A stretch of DNA of 64,000 nucleotides from Phaeocystidibacter sp965659415 (GTDB lineage Bacteria > Bacteroidota > Bacteroidia > Flavobacteriales > Schleiferiaceae), in NCBI GenBank assembly GCA_965659415.1, contig CBFHVA010000006.1, positions 1-64,000 on the forward strand, written 5' to 3'. Shown one piece after another: positions 34,348 to 43,880 of this stretch. The translations under genes were made by a program, and so were the position numbers. A model generated the notes under the pieces. The model was not told the DNA's origin. It did not search any database and saw only the letters and a list, made by a program, of their open reading frames with translations. Position 1 is the stretch's first letter, and the number at the start of each line of letters is the position of its first letter.

Positions 34348-35705
34348 TGAAGTTGACGTTGAAATACCTTTCCATTTTTGCTTTGGCGCTGTTCTTCGTT
34401 TCATGCGGGGCGGGTCAAGACGTCGCTGAAAAAAGGGATAGACCGACTTGGCTTACCAACCGGCCAACCGACCCATTTGCGTACATCGGCATTGGCGTGG
34501 CAAGGGTAAAGCCAGATGGAAGTCATCTTCAAAGCGCCAAGAGTGCTGCTTTATCGGATTTGATCAGCGAGATTTCTGTAGAAGTTTCTTCAACTAGTTT
34601 GCTCTATCAGATGGAGCAAAATAGACAGTTCAGAGAAGAGTTCAGAGCGCAAACGGAATTGAACTCATTCGAAACCATTGATGGTTTCACTCTGGTTGAC
34701 AGCTACGAAGAAGAAGGATATTTCTGGACGCAATATCGATTGGACAAGGATACGTATGCCCGCCAACGCGCTGCGCGAAAATCCGCAGCTGTTACGCGAG
34801 CTTTGGCCTATTACGACATGGCTCAAGCCGCACTTAGTAACAATCAAATGCAGGCCTCCCTTACGCACATATTCACGGCTTTGGGGGAACTCAAGCCTTA
34901 TTTGAATGAGCCTATACGTTCTGAACAAATGGAAGGTGATGTGGCGATTAATATGTATGCATTCATCGATACTCTACTTTCTGAAATCCGCGTGCAACCG
35001 GTTGGTCAGAATGTAGAACTCCTGCGTTATGATGAAAACCCTAACTTTTTGACCGCTTTTGTAACCCAGAATACAAATAGAATACCTCTGTCTGAAATAC
35101 CAGTTTACCTATACTATACCGGGGGATTCTTGAGAGAAACGGAAGTAAAAAGCAACGACCAAGGCGAAATAAGAACCGTCCTTCCGCCAGCCACTTCTGA
35201 CGCTACCAGCCATCGACTCGAAGCCAATATCAACTTTGTAGCCATGGCAGAAGCCGCCACACGTGACCCTTTATTGCGCATGATGATAACTCGCCATCCG
35301 GGCGACGCGGCGAATGTTCAAGTTGCCATTCGATCACCACGCGTGTTCATCGAAACATCTGAAATCGCCGAAGGCTCTGTCTTGAGCAACACCCCAATTG
35401 CTGGCGCTTTGAAATCCTTCTTGTTACGCCATCAATACAGCATTGTCACGTCTGAGAACGATGCCGATATCATCGTGAAAATTGATGCTACCAGCACCAG
35501 CTACGGTACGCGCAATGAAATGCACCTATCTCAGATGTCCGGACGCATCAACATCTTGAACCCAAGCGGTGATCTAACGGATGTTATTCCCTTAGACCGA
35601 TATCAAGGTGCCCAATTGTCAAAAGAACTCGCTTCTCGAGCTGCCTTTCAAAAGGCTATTCGCGATCTAGAAGACCACGAATTCAGGAAAATATTCCTGA
35701 GATAA
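34347..35705 (+). CDS. LPP20-like lipoprotein
   Basis: The 452-residue lipoprotein has the lipobox FVSC (Cys20). An LPP20-type domain spans about 30-140 (RPTWLTNRPTDPFAYIGIGVA, HLQSAKSAALSDLISEISVEV, SYEEEGYFWTQYRLDKDTY). A central helical segment follows, then a C-terminal domain near 340-450 with DADIIVKIDATSTSYG and ASRAAFQKAIRDLEDHEF. LPP20 proteins are outer-membrane lipoproteins of unclear function. Its ATG overlaps the stop of the CsgG-like gene, so the two proteins are made together and may form one envelope complex. Confidence 0.7.
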   Translation: MKLTLKYLSIFALALFFVSCGAGQDVAEKRDRPTWLTNRPTDPFAYIGIGVARVKPDGSHLQSAKSAALSDLISEISVEVSSTSLLYQMEQNRQFREEFRAQTELNSFETIDGFTLVDSYEEEGYFWTQYRLDKDTYARQRAARKSAAVTRALAYYDMAQAALSNNQMQASLTHIFTALGELKPYLNEPIRSEQMEGDVAINMYAFIDTLLSEIRVQPVGQNVELLRYDENPNFLTAFVTQNTNRIPLSEIPVYLYYTGGFLRETEVKSNDQGEIRTVLPPATSDATSHRLEANINFVAMAEAATRDPLLRMMITRHPGDAANVQVAIRSPRVFIETSEIAEGSVLSNTPIAGALKSFLLRHQYSIVTSENDADIIVKIDATSTSYGTRNEMHLSQMSGRINILNPSGDLTDVIPLDRYQGAQLSKELASRAAFQKAIRDLEDHEFRKIFLR

Positions 35706-35755
35706 TCTGAGATTTACACAAACTTCACTGCATAAATAGGGGTTTTACGAGGTAT

Positions 35756-35787
35756 ATTTATTATGTTTGAACAAAACATTTATTATG
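35756..35787. promoter_or_regulatory. Candidate MarR operator overlapping the fad-operon promoter
   Basis: ATTTATTATG is repeated at 35756-35765 and 35778-35787, 22 bp apart (two helical turns). ATGTTT (35763-35768) and AAACAT (35774-35779) form a 6-bp inverted repeat around 5 nt. Both overlap the -7 element TATGTTTG at 35762-35769, a position suited to autorepression. Confidence 0.5.
35762..35769 (+). promoter_or_regulatory. Promoter -7 element of the marR-fad operon
   Basis: TATGTTTG matches TAnnTTTG and lies 15 nt before ATG 35785. An in-frame TTG at 35767 falls inside this element and is not a plausible start. Confidence 0.6.
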
Positions 35788-36243
35788 CGCCCCGAAGAAA
35801 CGGTAGACTTTCATATCAAGTTTACATGGCAAGGAATCGCTCGTTGGTATAATGATGTAGCGGCGCAATATGATTCCACTATGGCCACCGGATACGTTCT
35901 CTTGAACGTAGACCAAGAAAATGGAACTCCAAGCACAAGTCTCGGTCCCAAAATGGGAATGGAGCCGACTAGCTTATCCCGTCTACTTAAAGTGATGGAA
36001 GAAAAGGACCTCATTCGAAGAGAAGCTCATCCCGAGGATGGCAGAGTAGTTCTCATCTTTCTAACTCAAGATGGCATTGAGAAACGGGAACACGCCAAAG
36101 ATGCGGTACTCAAATTTAACAACAAGGTGCAGGATAAGATATCCAAAACCGACTTGAATGGGTTTTTCCGCACTATGAACAAGATTAATATTCTAATTGA
36201 ACAACTCAACGAAGAACTTCACCATGAAGCGAACCATTCGTAA
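35785..36243 (+). CDS. MarR-family transcriptional regulator
   Basis: The 152-residue protein has the MarR winged-helix layout: an N-terminal dimer helix, the recognition region MGMEPTSLSRLLKVMEEKDLI and the wing REAHPEDGRVVLIFLT with the conserved DGR, then C-terminal dimer helices. MarR proteins usually repress their own operon and are released by a small ligand. Here the gene leads an operon of beta-oxidation enzymes, so an acyl-CoA or fatty acid ligand is a reasonable inference. Its 3' end overlaps the hydratase/dehydrogenase gene by 20 bp. Confidence 0.88.
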   Translation: MRPEETVDFHIKFTWQGIARWYNDVAAQYDSTMATGYVLLNVDQENGTPSTSLGPKMGMEPTSLSRLLKVMEEKDLIRREAHPEDGRVVLIFLTQDGIEKREHAKDAVLKFNNKVQDKISKTDLNGFFRTMNKINILIEQLNEELHHEANHS

Positions 36244-38629
36244 AGCCGCCGTTCTTGGATCAGGCATAATGGGAAGTCGCATTGCCTGCCATCTCGCCAA
36301 CAAAGGCGTAGAGGTTGTCCTTCTCGACATTCCGCCAAGAGAATTGAACGAACGTGAAAAAGCCACTGGCAAGTCGCTTGACGACCGATCAGTAAGAAAC
36401 CGCATTGCTCAAGAGAACCTGACTAATGCGGTTAAATCCAACCCCTCACCTCTTTACGATAAAGCTTTCGCGAGTCGTATTTCGGTGGGTAACTTCGATG
36501 ATGACTTAGCCAAAATTTCAGAGGTAGACTGGATAATCGAAGTGATTGTGGAACGACTCGATATCAAGCAACAGCTTTTCGAGCGCGTGGAACTACACCG
36601 CAAACCAGGTACTCTAATCACCAGCAACACCTCAGGCATCCCTATTCACTTGATGACCAAAGGACGTTCTGATGACTTCGTCAAGCACTTCTGCGGAACT
36701 CACTTCTTTAACCCTCCTCGATACCTCCGTCTTTTGGAGATCATCCCTACACCGAAAACAGATCCGGCGGTAGTTGATTTCTTTATGGAGTACGGTGACT
36801 TATATCTTGGCAAGACCACCGTACTTGCGAAAGACACTCCGGCTTTTATTGCCAACCGAGTGGGTATATACGGCATCATGGACCTGTTCCATCAAGTTAA
36901 GGAACTCGACATGACCATCGAGGAAGTAGATAAGCTAACAGGTTCACTTGTTGGTAGACCTAAGTCAGCTACATTTAGAACTTGCGACGTAGTTGGCCTC
37001 GACACTCTTGTACACGTGGCCAATGGCTTGTACGAGGCTTGTCCAGATGACGAAAAACGCGATGTTTTCAAACTTCCTGAGTTCATCAATACCATGATGG
37101 AGAATCAGTGGTTAGGCGACAAAACCAGACAGGGATTTTACAAGAAGGTGAAAGATTCTGATGGTAAAAGTCAAATTCTGGCACTTGATCTCAAAACCTC
37201 AGAATACAAGGACAAAGCAAGAGTTAAATTTGGATCGCTTGAAGCGGCCAAGCCAATCAACGGACTCAAAGAACGCATCGCATTCCTTGCCAAAGCAAAG
37301 GACAAAGCTGGTGAATTCTACCGCAGAACCTACGGGGGAATGTTTGCTTATGTTACACACCGAATTCCTGAAATTTCGGATGAGCTTTTCCGTATCGACC
37401 AAGCCATGCGTGCTGGGTTTGGATGGGAACTTGGACCGTTCGAAGTTTGGGATGCAATCGGTGTAGAACGCGGAATTCAATATGCAAAAGACCGCGGTGA
37501 AGTCATTGCTCCATGGGTGCAAACCATGATAAGCAAGGGCATATCGAGCTTCTATAAGACTGAATCAGGCGTGCGCTACTATTACGACGCAGCTACCGAA
37601 GATTACAAGGCCATTCCAGGCCAGGGAGCCTATATCATTCTGGATACCATTCGCGAGTCGAAGACCATCTGGAGCAACAACGAGAGTGCAATTCAAGATC
37701 TCGGCGACGGAATTATCAATTTTGAGTTCCGATCTAAAATGAATTCTCTTGGTGGAGGAGTTTTGGCAGGCATGAACAAAGCGATCGACCTTGCTGAAAG
37801 GGAGTACGAAGGATTGGTGATTGGAAACCAAGCTTCAAACTTCAGTGTTGGCGCCAATTTGGGAATGATTTTCATGATGGCGGTAGAACAAGAATGGGAT
37901 GAGTTGAATTTCGCCATTCAGCATTTCCAAAACACCATGATGCGTGTACGCTACAGCGATATTCCAGTAGTTGTAGCCCCACACGGAATGAGCTTAGGCG
38001 GTGGTTGCGAAATGACACTTCACGCCGATGCGGTTCAAGCTGCCGCTGAAACCTATATGGGCCTTGTGGAATTTGGTGTAGGCGTCATACCTGGCGGGGG
38101 TGGAACGAAAGAACTCACACTCAGAGCCAGCGACCGGTACGTCAAAGATGACGTGGAACTCAATGCCTACCGAGAGTATTACTTAAATATTGGAATGGCC
38201 AAAGTGGCCACCTCAGCTCAGGAAGCAATGAACTTGGGATATCTAATCCCAGGTAGAGATCATTACTCATTGAACATAGATCGACAGCTGCAAGATGCCA
38301 AACGCAAAGCACTTCAACTCGCCGCACAAGGGTATCAAAGGCCGATTGAACGTGCCGATATAAAAGTACTTGGTAAGCAAGCCTTGGGTATGTTCAAAGT
38401 AGGTGCCTTCCAGATGCGAGAAGGAAAGTACATCTCTGACCACGATATGAAGATGACCGATAAGCTCGCCTGGGTTATGGCCGGTGGTGATTTATCAGAA
38501 GCCACTGAAGTAAGTGAAAGATACTTGCTCAAGTTAGAGAGAGAAGCTTTCCTCAGCCTCTGTGGAGAGCGTAAAACATTGGAAAGAATACAACATATGC
38601 TGAAGACGGGTAAGCCGCTTCGCAACTAA
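36224..38629 (+). CDS. 3-hydroxyacyl-CoA dehydrogenase / enoyl-CoA hydratase, bifunctional
   Basis: The 801-residue protein joins two beta-oxidation activities. The N-terminal NAD-binding domain has VLGSGIMGSRIACHLANKG; the catalytic region FCGTHFFNPPRYLRLLEIIP and the C-terminal HAD repeats follow. The last 300 residues are a crotonase domain with NFSVGANLGM, the oxyanion-hole GMSLGGGCEM and FGVGVIPGGGG. The order dehydrogenase-then-hydratase is the reverse of E. coli FadB and is common in Bacteroidota. ATG 36224 gives the normal Rossmann start. It converts enoyl-CoA through 3-hydroxyacyl-CoA to 3-ketoacyl-CoA; the thiolase follows after 12 nt. Confidence 0.92.
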   Translation: MKRTIRKAAVLGSGIMGSRIACHLANKGVEVVLLDIPPRELNEREKATGKSLDDRSVRNRIAQENLTNAVKSNPSPLYDKAFASRISVGNFDDDLAKISEVDWIIEVIVERLDIKQQLFERVELHRKPGTLITSNTSGIPIHLMTKGRSDDFVKHFCGTHFFNPPRYLRLLEIIPTPKTDPAVVDFFMEYGDLYLGKTTVLAKDTPAFIANRVGIYGIMDLFHQVKELDMTIEEVDKLTGSLVGRPKSATFRTCDVVGLDTLVHVANGLYEACPDDEKRDVFKLPEFINTMMENQWLGDKTRQGFYKKVKDSDGKSQILALDLKTSEYKDKARVKFGSLEAAKPINGLKERIAFLAKAKDKAGEFYRRTYGGMFAYVTHRIPEISDELFRIDQAMRAGFGWELGPFEVWDAIGVERGIQYAKDRGEVIAPWVQTMISKGISSFYKTESGVRYYYDAATEDYKAIPGQGAYIILDTIRESKTIWSNNESAIQDLGDGIINFEFRSKMNSLGGGVLAGMNKAIDLAEREYEGLVIGNQASNFSVGANLGMIFMMAVEQEWDELNFAIQHFQNTMMRVRYSDIPVVVAPHGMSLGGGCEMTLHADAVQAAAETYMGLVEFGVGVIPGGGGTKELTLRASDRYVKDDVELNAYREYYLNIGMAKVATSAQEAMNLGYLIPGRDHYSLNIDRQLQDAKRKALQLAAQGYQRPIERADIKVLGKQALGMFKVGAFQMREGKYISDHDMKMTDKLAWVMAGGDLSEATEVSERYLLKLEREAFLSLCGERKTLERIQHMLKTGKPLRN

Positions 38630-38641
38630 AACACCATCAAC

Positions 38642-39820
38642 ATGGATGCATACATTGTAGCAGGTTATAGAAGTGCGGTGGGCAAAGCCCCGCGCGGTAC
38701 ACTTCGATTCCTTCGTCCAGATGACCTTGCAGCGCAAGTCATTAAACACATGATGGACAGCCTTCCCGAGTTCGATAAATCGAAAATTGACGATGTTATT
38801 GTCGGGAATGCCATGCCAGAAGCTGAACAAGGATTAAACGTTGGCCGACTGATTTCCTTGATGGGACTCAATACCGTTGATGTTCCTGGTGTAACGGTCA
38901 ATCGCTATTGTAGTTCAGGTCTAGAAACCATCGCGATGGCCTCGGCAAAAATTCATGCGGGCATGGCCGATGCCATTATTGCCGGCGGAACGGAGTCCAT
39001 GAGTTACATCCCCATGGGCGGATGGAAAGTGACACCGAACTACGAGCTTTCAAAGCATCATGCCGATTATTACAACGGTATGGGCTTAACAGCCGAAGCA
39101 GTTGCTAATGAGTTCAACATCAGCCGTGAAGATCAAGATGTGTTTGCCTACAACAGCCACCAGAAAGCTTTAAAGGCCATTGAAAGTGGACGATTTAGCG
39201 ATGACATTGCGCCAATTCAAATCGAGGAAAGCTTCTTGAATAGCAAGGAGGAAATTGAAACAAAGACATACACTTTCGATACTGATGAAGGTCCGAGAGC
39301 GGATACTTCTGTGGAGAAACTTGCGCGTCTGCGTCCGGTATTTGCTGATGGCGGAAGCGTAACAGCGGGTAACTCTTCTCAAACTTCAGACGGAGCTGCC
39401 TTTGTATTAGTAGTTAGCGAGAAGTTTTTGAAAGAGCATAATTTGAAGCCGATAGCCCGCATGGTGAGCTACGCAGCAGCTGGTGTGGAGCCTCGAATAA
39501 TGGGTATTGGTCCGGTGAAGGCCATTCCAAAGGCCCTTGCCCAAGCCAATATGAGCTTGAATGATATTGATCTCATCGAACTGAATGAGGCCTTTGCTTC
39601 TCAATCCTTGGCCGTTACACGAGAACTCGGTCTGAACACCGAAATTCTAAATGTAAACGGTGGGGCCATATCACTGGGACACCCATTGGGATGTACTGGT
39701 GGTAAATTGACCGTTCAATTATTGAACGAGATGAAGAAAAGAGATCAGAAGTACGGTCTCGTAACGATGTGCGTAGGAACTGGCCAAGGCGCGGCTGGAA
39801 TTTTTGAACGACTAGACTAA
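38642..39820 (+). CDS. Acetyl-CoA acyltransferase (3-ketoacyl-CoA thiolase)
   Basis: The 392-residue thiolase has the three catalytic elements of the family. These are the nucleophile Cys90 in VNRYCSSGLETIAMA, the histidine in NGGAISLGHPLGCTGG and the second cysteine in MCVGTGQGAAGIFE close to the C-terminus. The NEAFASQSLAV loop is also present. It cleaves 3-ketoacyl-CoA with CoA, releasing acetyl-CoA, the last step of the beta-oxidation cycle. It lies between the hydratase/dehydrogenase and the acyl-CoA dehydrogenase genes with 10-12 nt gaps. Confidence 0.93.
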   Translation: MDAYIVAGYRSAVGKAPRGTLRFLRPDDLAAQVIKHMMDSLPEFDKSKIDDVIVGNAMPEAEQGLNVGRLISLMGLNTVDVPGVTVNRYCSSGLETIAMASAKIHAGMADAIIAGGTESMSYIPMGGWKVTPNYELSKHHADYYNGMGLTAEAVANEFNISREDQDVFAYNSHQKALKAIESGRFSDDIAPIQIEESFLNSKEEIETKTYTFDTDEGPRADTSVEKLARLRPVFADGGSVTAGNSSQTSDGAAFVLVVSEKFLKEHNLKPIARMVSYAAAGVEPRIMGIGPVKAIPKALAQANMSLNDIDLIELNEAFASQSLAVTRELGLNTEILNVNGGAISLGHPLGCTGGKLTVQLLNEMKKRDQKYGLVTMCVGTGQGAAGIFERLD

Positions 39821-39830
39821 AAACACAAAA

Positions 39831-41627
39831 ATGGCAACTCAAGAAAAAGACTTCATCAAAGGTGGCGAGTTTCTCATTCGAGATATTCAACCAAGTGATG
39901 TATTCATTCCAGAGGATTTCTCGGAAGAACAAATGATGATGGCACAAGCCACTACCGACTTTATCGATAAGGAAGTATGGCCCAATAAGATGCGATTTGA
40001 GGAGAAAGACTACAGCTTCACCCTCGAAATCATGAAGAAGGCTGGCGAACTTGGCCTGTTGGGTATATCGGTTCCTGAAGAGTACGGTGGGCTCGGCATG
40101 GGCTTTAATACTAGCATGCTGGTTTGCGATCGTATCTCAGGAGCTACAGGAAGTGTTTCAACCGCTTATGGCGCTCATACAGGAATCGGAACACTGCCCA
40201 TTCTTCTCTATGGGACAAAAGCCCAACAGGAGAAGTATCTGCCTAAACTGGCAACTGGTGAATGGATTGGAGCCTATTGCCTGACTGAACCTGGTGCTGG
40301 ATCAGACGCTAATTCAGGCAGAACCAAAGCAGAGCTTTCAGAAGACGGAAATAGCTGGGTGATTAACGGTCAAAAGATGTGGATCTCCAATGCGGGTTAT
40401 GCAGATGTTTTCATCGTGTTTGCAAGAATTGAAGACGACAAGAACATTACTGGCTTCATCGTTGAAAAAGATGCCGAAGGATTAACACTTGGTGATGAAG
40501 AACACAAGATGGGAATCCGTGCTTCCTCAACACGACAGGTGTTCCTGAATAACGTAACCATTCCTAAGGACAATCTTCTAGGAGAGCGCAACGGTGGTTT
40601 TAAAATAGCCATGAATGCGTTAAACGTGGGTCGTATTAAGTTAGCTGCCGCGTGCCTTGACGCCAACCGCAGAGGGATTGGAGTATCCGTTAAATACGCG
40701 AACGAAAGAGAGCAGTTCAAGCGTCCAATTTCCAGCTTTGGAGCCATTCAAGAGAAGTTCGCAGAGATGGCTTCTAAGCACTTCGCCAACGAGAGCGCTT
40801 GCTACCGCGCAGGTCAAGATATTGAAGACAATATTACCCGTTTGATTGAGGGCGGTATGGACCCGCAAGATGCAAAGCTTCAAGGAGTAGAAGAATTCGC
40901 CATTGAATGTGCTATCCTGAAAGTACACGGTTCAGAGACTGCCACTTTTGTTGCCGATGAAGCCGTGCAAATTCATGGTGGTATGGGATTCTCAGCAGAT
41001 ACCGTAGTAGAAAGTGCGTATCGAGATGTCCGCATCGCACGCATTTACGAAGGTACGAATGAAATCAACCGAATGCTCACCGTTGGTATGCTGCTGAAAA
41101 AGGCGATGAAGGGTGAAGTAGATCTTATGACACCTGCCATGAAGGTCGCTGGTGAACTCATGGCTATTCCCAATTTTGATATTCCTGACTACAGCGCGCC
41201 ACTAAGTGAGGAAGCTGAGCTGTTGGCGAAAATGAAAAAATCCATACTCATGGTTGCTGGTAAGGCCGTGGAAACCTTCGGCATGAACGTGGAGGAAGAG
41301 CAAGAAGTGTTGATGGCCGTAGCCGATATGATCATTGAGACTTATGTGGCTCAAAGCGCAGTGCTACGAGCATCAAAACTCACCGAAAAAGGAGATAAAA
41401 ATGCAGAGCTTGCGCAAAAAATGGCCAAACTCTACATGCACAATGCAATTGAAAAGCTTCACCTGTCTGGAAAAGAAGCTATCTACGCTTTCGCCGAAGG
41501 GGATGAGCAACGCATGATGCTCATGGGATTGAGGAGATTCACAAAATGGCAGAATCCACCAAACCCTAAGAATCTTCGCCGCGAAATAGCCAAACAACTC
41601 ATTGAAAATGGAGGCCTGCCCTTCTAA
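39831..41627 (+). CDS. Acyl-CoA dehydrogenase
   Basis: The 598-residue flavoprotein performs the first oxidation of beta-oxidation. Its core has YCLTEPGAGSDANSGRTKA, QKMWISNAGYAD, SFGAIQEKFAEM and the C-terminal QIHGGMGFSADTVVESAYRDVR plus IYEGTNEINRM, which holds the catalytic glutamate. A C-terminal extension of about 170 residues makes it longer than short-chain enzymes (about 380) and closer to the very-long-chain type. It ends the operon, and a strong terminator follows. Confidence 0.93.
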   Translation: MATQEKDFIKGGEFLIRDIQPSDVFIPEDFSEEQMMMAQATTDFIDKEVWPNKMRFEEKDYSFTLEIMKKAGELGLLGISVPEEYGGLGMGFNTSMLVCDRISGATGSVSTAYGAHTGIGTLPILLYGTKAQQEKYLPKLATGEWIGAYCLTEPGAGSDANSGRTKAELSEDGNSWVINGQKMWISNAGYADVFIVFARIEDDKNITGFIVEKDAEGLTLGDEEHKMGIRASSTRQVFLNNVTIPKDNLLGERNGGFKIAMNALNVGRIKLAAACLDANRRGIGVSVKYANEREQFKRPISSFGAIQEKFAEMASKHFANESACYRAGQDIEDNITRLIEGGMDPQDAKLQGVEEFAIECAILKVHGSETATFVADEAVQIHGGMGFSADTVVESAYRDVRIARIYEGTNEINRMLTVGMLLKKAMKGEVDLMTPAMKVAGELMAIPNFDIPDYSAPLSEEAELLAKMKKSILMVAGKAVETFGMNVEEEQEVLMAVADMIIETYVAQSAVLRASKLTEKGDKNAELAQKMAKLYMHNAIEKLHLSGKEAIYAFAEGDEQRMMLMGLRRFTKWQNPPNPKNLRREIAKQLIENGGLPF

Positions 41628-41643
41628 TTCAAAAGAGCTTTTC

Positions 41644-41685
41644 AAAGCGCCCCGTTTTCAAGCGAATTCGGGGCGCTTTTCTTTT
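41644..41685 (+). terminator. Rho-independent terminator of the beta-oxidation operon
   Basis: AAAGCGCCCCG (41644-41654) pairs perfectly with CGGGGCGCTTT (41669-41679) over 11 bp and is followed by a T-rich tract. Confidence 0.9.
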
Positions 41686-41755
41686 AATCCTGGCCTGGCA
41701 AACCTTGTTTACGACAACCTTGTTAAGCATCTTTGTAAGGATAAAACACTAATTC

Positions 41756-43789
41756 ATGCAAGGCAACAATCCTCTCCTTCCCCCATACAACACCCCATTC
41801 GAATCCATTCCCTTTGACGACATTTCCACGGAAGACTTCCTCCCAGCGGTTGAGAAGGCCATGGAATTAGCTCAAGAAAGAATAAATGTTATAGCTGCTG
41901 TTGAGGCACCGACCTTCTTCAACGTCATTGAAGAACTCGAGTTTGCTAGCCTTGAACTCAATCGAATTGCAGAGGTTTTTTTCAATTTGAATTCAGCTGA
42001 AACCAACGACGATATTCAAAAATACGCTCGCGAGATTTCACCCAAGCTCACGGCGTTTGGGAATGATGTAATGCTCAATAAGGCGTTGTTTGAAAAGGTA
42101 GATGAGATATATCAAAACAGATCAGCTCTTAACCTTTCTACGGAACAAGATCGACTCTTGGACAAAACTTGGAAGTCCTTTACGCGCAATGGTGCCAACC
42201 TCAACGATAATCAGAAAGAAGAATTGAGAGGAATCGATGAGGAGCTGAGCACATTGGGATTGCAGTTTGGAGAAAACGTGTTGGCCGACACCAACGATTT
42301 CAAGCTTCATCTCACCGAAAAAAATCAATTGGCCGGTTTACCTGAATACGCCATCTCGATGGCCAAGCAAGCGGCAAGTGATCGCGAATTGGAGGGATGG
42401 GTGATTACCCTAGATTACCCTTCGTACATGGCCTTCATGACCTATGCAGAAAATCGGGAGCTTCGAAGGGAGTTGTGGGAAGCCTTCTCAAAACGCGGGT
42501 TCAACGCCAACGACCACAACAATTCAGAAATTGTTCAAAAAATTGCCCAGTTGCGGGCTAAACGCGCCCAATTGCTTGGATTTGACACGCATGCCCACTT
42601 CGTTTTGACTGAGCGCATGGCTCAAACACCCGAAACAGTTATTGCCTTTCTAAACAATCTGAAAGAGAAGGCCTTGCCTGCAGCGCATGCCGATGTTGAA
42701 GAAGTGGCACAGTATGCTCAGAAAAAAGACAGAATTTATCCTTTGCAACGATGGGATTTTGGATTCTACAGCGAAAAACTAAAAAAAGAGAAGTTCGATG
42801 TAGATGACGAAGCCTTGAAGCCCTTTTTCCCGCTCGAACGAGTTCTTGACGGAGCTTTTGAAGTGGCGCACAAGCTCTATGGAATTCGCTTCATCGAACG
42901 CAATGATATTCCAAAATACCACGAGGATGTTCGCACTTTTGAAGTACTGGACCAAGACGGATCTCATCTATCCGTTTTTTATGCCGACTTCCATCCAAGA
43001 AAGGGGAAACGGAATGGCGCTTGGATGACTTCTTATGGGAGTCAATACACCCGTGCTAAAGTGGAACATCGACCGCATATTAGCATTGTTTGCAACTTTA
43101 CCCCTCCAACAGGAAGTACCCCTGCTCTACTCACTTTCCAAGAAGTAACAACCCTGTTCCATGAGTTTGGACATGCACTACATGGAATTCTGGCCAAAGG
43201 AAACTATCCAGGTCTCACGGGAACTTCCGTTTACTGGGACTTTGTAGAGCTTCCATCTCAAATCATGGAGAATTGGTGTTATGAACCAGAGGCACTGGAA
43301 CTTTTCGCTAAGCACTATAAAACCAACGAGATCATCCCACAAGACCTCGTAGATAAACTGAGGAAAAGTGCCACCTTCATGGAGGGATATGCCACTGTTC
43401 GCCAATTGAGCTTCGGCTATCTTGACATGGCATGGCACAATGCTTCTGGCGATTTTAGTGCGGATATTGAAGCGTTCGAAGATGATATTTTTGCTCCCTT
43501 CAGTTTGTTTCCAGAAACTTCTGGAACAGCAATGTCTACCGCATTCTCTCACATTTTCCAGGGCGGATATAGTTCTGGATATTACTCTTACAAATGGGCT
43601 GAGGTGCTAGATGCCGATGCATTTGAGAGTTTTGCGCAAGAAGGTCTATTTAATGCGGATACAGCTGCACGTTTTAGAAAGCTTCTTTCCTCCGGTGGAA
43701 CGGAACATCCAATGAATCTCTTTGTAGAATTTAAGGGTCGTGAACCCAAGCCTGATGCACTACTAAAGAGAGCCGGCCTGCTCGTTTAG
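41756..43789 (+). CDS. M3-family metallopeptidase (oligopeptidase A / dipeptidyl carboxypeptidase type)
   Basis: The 677-residue protein has the thimet-oligopeptidase fold. The zinc motif is HEFGH at residues 469-473 within TLFHEFGHALHGIL, and the downstream EL in DFVELPSQIMENW provides the third zinc ligand. GGYSSGYYSYKWAEVLDADAFE near the C-terminus is also typical. There is no signal peptide, so it probably degrades short peptides in the cytoplasm, although Dcp relatives can be periplasmic. It stands alone between a terminator and the rsmA promoter. Confidence 0.92.
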   Translation: MQGNNPLLPPYNTPFESIPFDDISTEDFLPAVEKAMELAQERINVIAAVEAPTFFNVIEELEFASLELNRIAEVFFNLNSAETNDDIQKYAREISPKLTAFGNDVMLNKALFEKVDEIYQNRSALNLSTEQDRLLDKTWKSFTRNGANLNDNQKEELRGIDEELSTLGLQFGENVLADTNDFKLHLTEKNQLAGLPEYAISMAKQAASDRELEGWVITLDYPSYMAFMTYAENRELRRELWEAFSKRGFNANDHNNSEIVQKIAQLRAKRAQLLGFDTHAHFVLTERMAQTPETVIAFLNNLKEKALPAAHADVEEVAQYAQKKDRIYPLQRWDFGFYSEKLKKEKFDVDDEALKPFFPLERVLDGAFEVAHKLYGIRFIERNDIPKYHEDVRTFEVLDQDGSHLSVFYADFHPRKGKRNGAWMTSYGSQYTRAKVEHRPHISIVCNFTPPTGSTPALLTFQEVTTLFHEFGHALHGILAKGNYPGLTGTSVYWDFVELPSQIMENWCYEPEALELFAKHYKTNEIIPQDLVDKLRKSATFMEGYATVRQLSFGYLDMAWHNASGDFSADIEAFEDDIFAPFSLFPETSGTAMSTAFSHIFQGGYSSGYYSYKWAEVLDADAFESFAQEGLFNADTAARFRKLLSSGGTEHPMNLFVEFKGREPKPDALLKRAGLLV

Positions 43790-43867
43790 TTGGGATGTTT
43801 TGACCGAGCCAGGCTATCAGGTAGTCATTTGAAGGAATCGCGACCTGAATCTCTTCCGCATTTCCGC

Positions 43868-43875
43868 TACCTTTG
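43868..43875 (+). promoter_or_regulatory. Promoter -7 element of rsmA, leaderless spacing
   Basis: TACCTTTG is a perfect match and ends only 5 nt before the rsmA ATG, so the transcript should begin at or within 1-2 nt of the start codon. Confidence 0.7.
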
Positions 43876-43880
43876 ACTAT

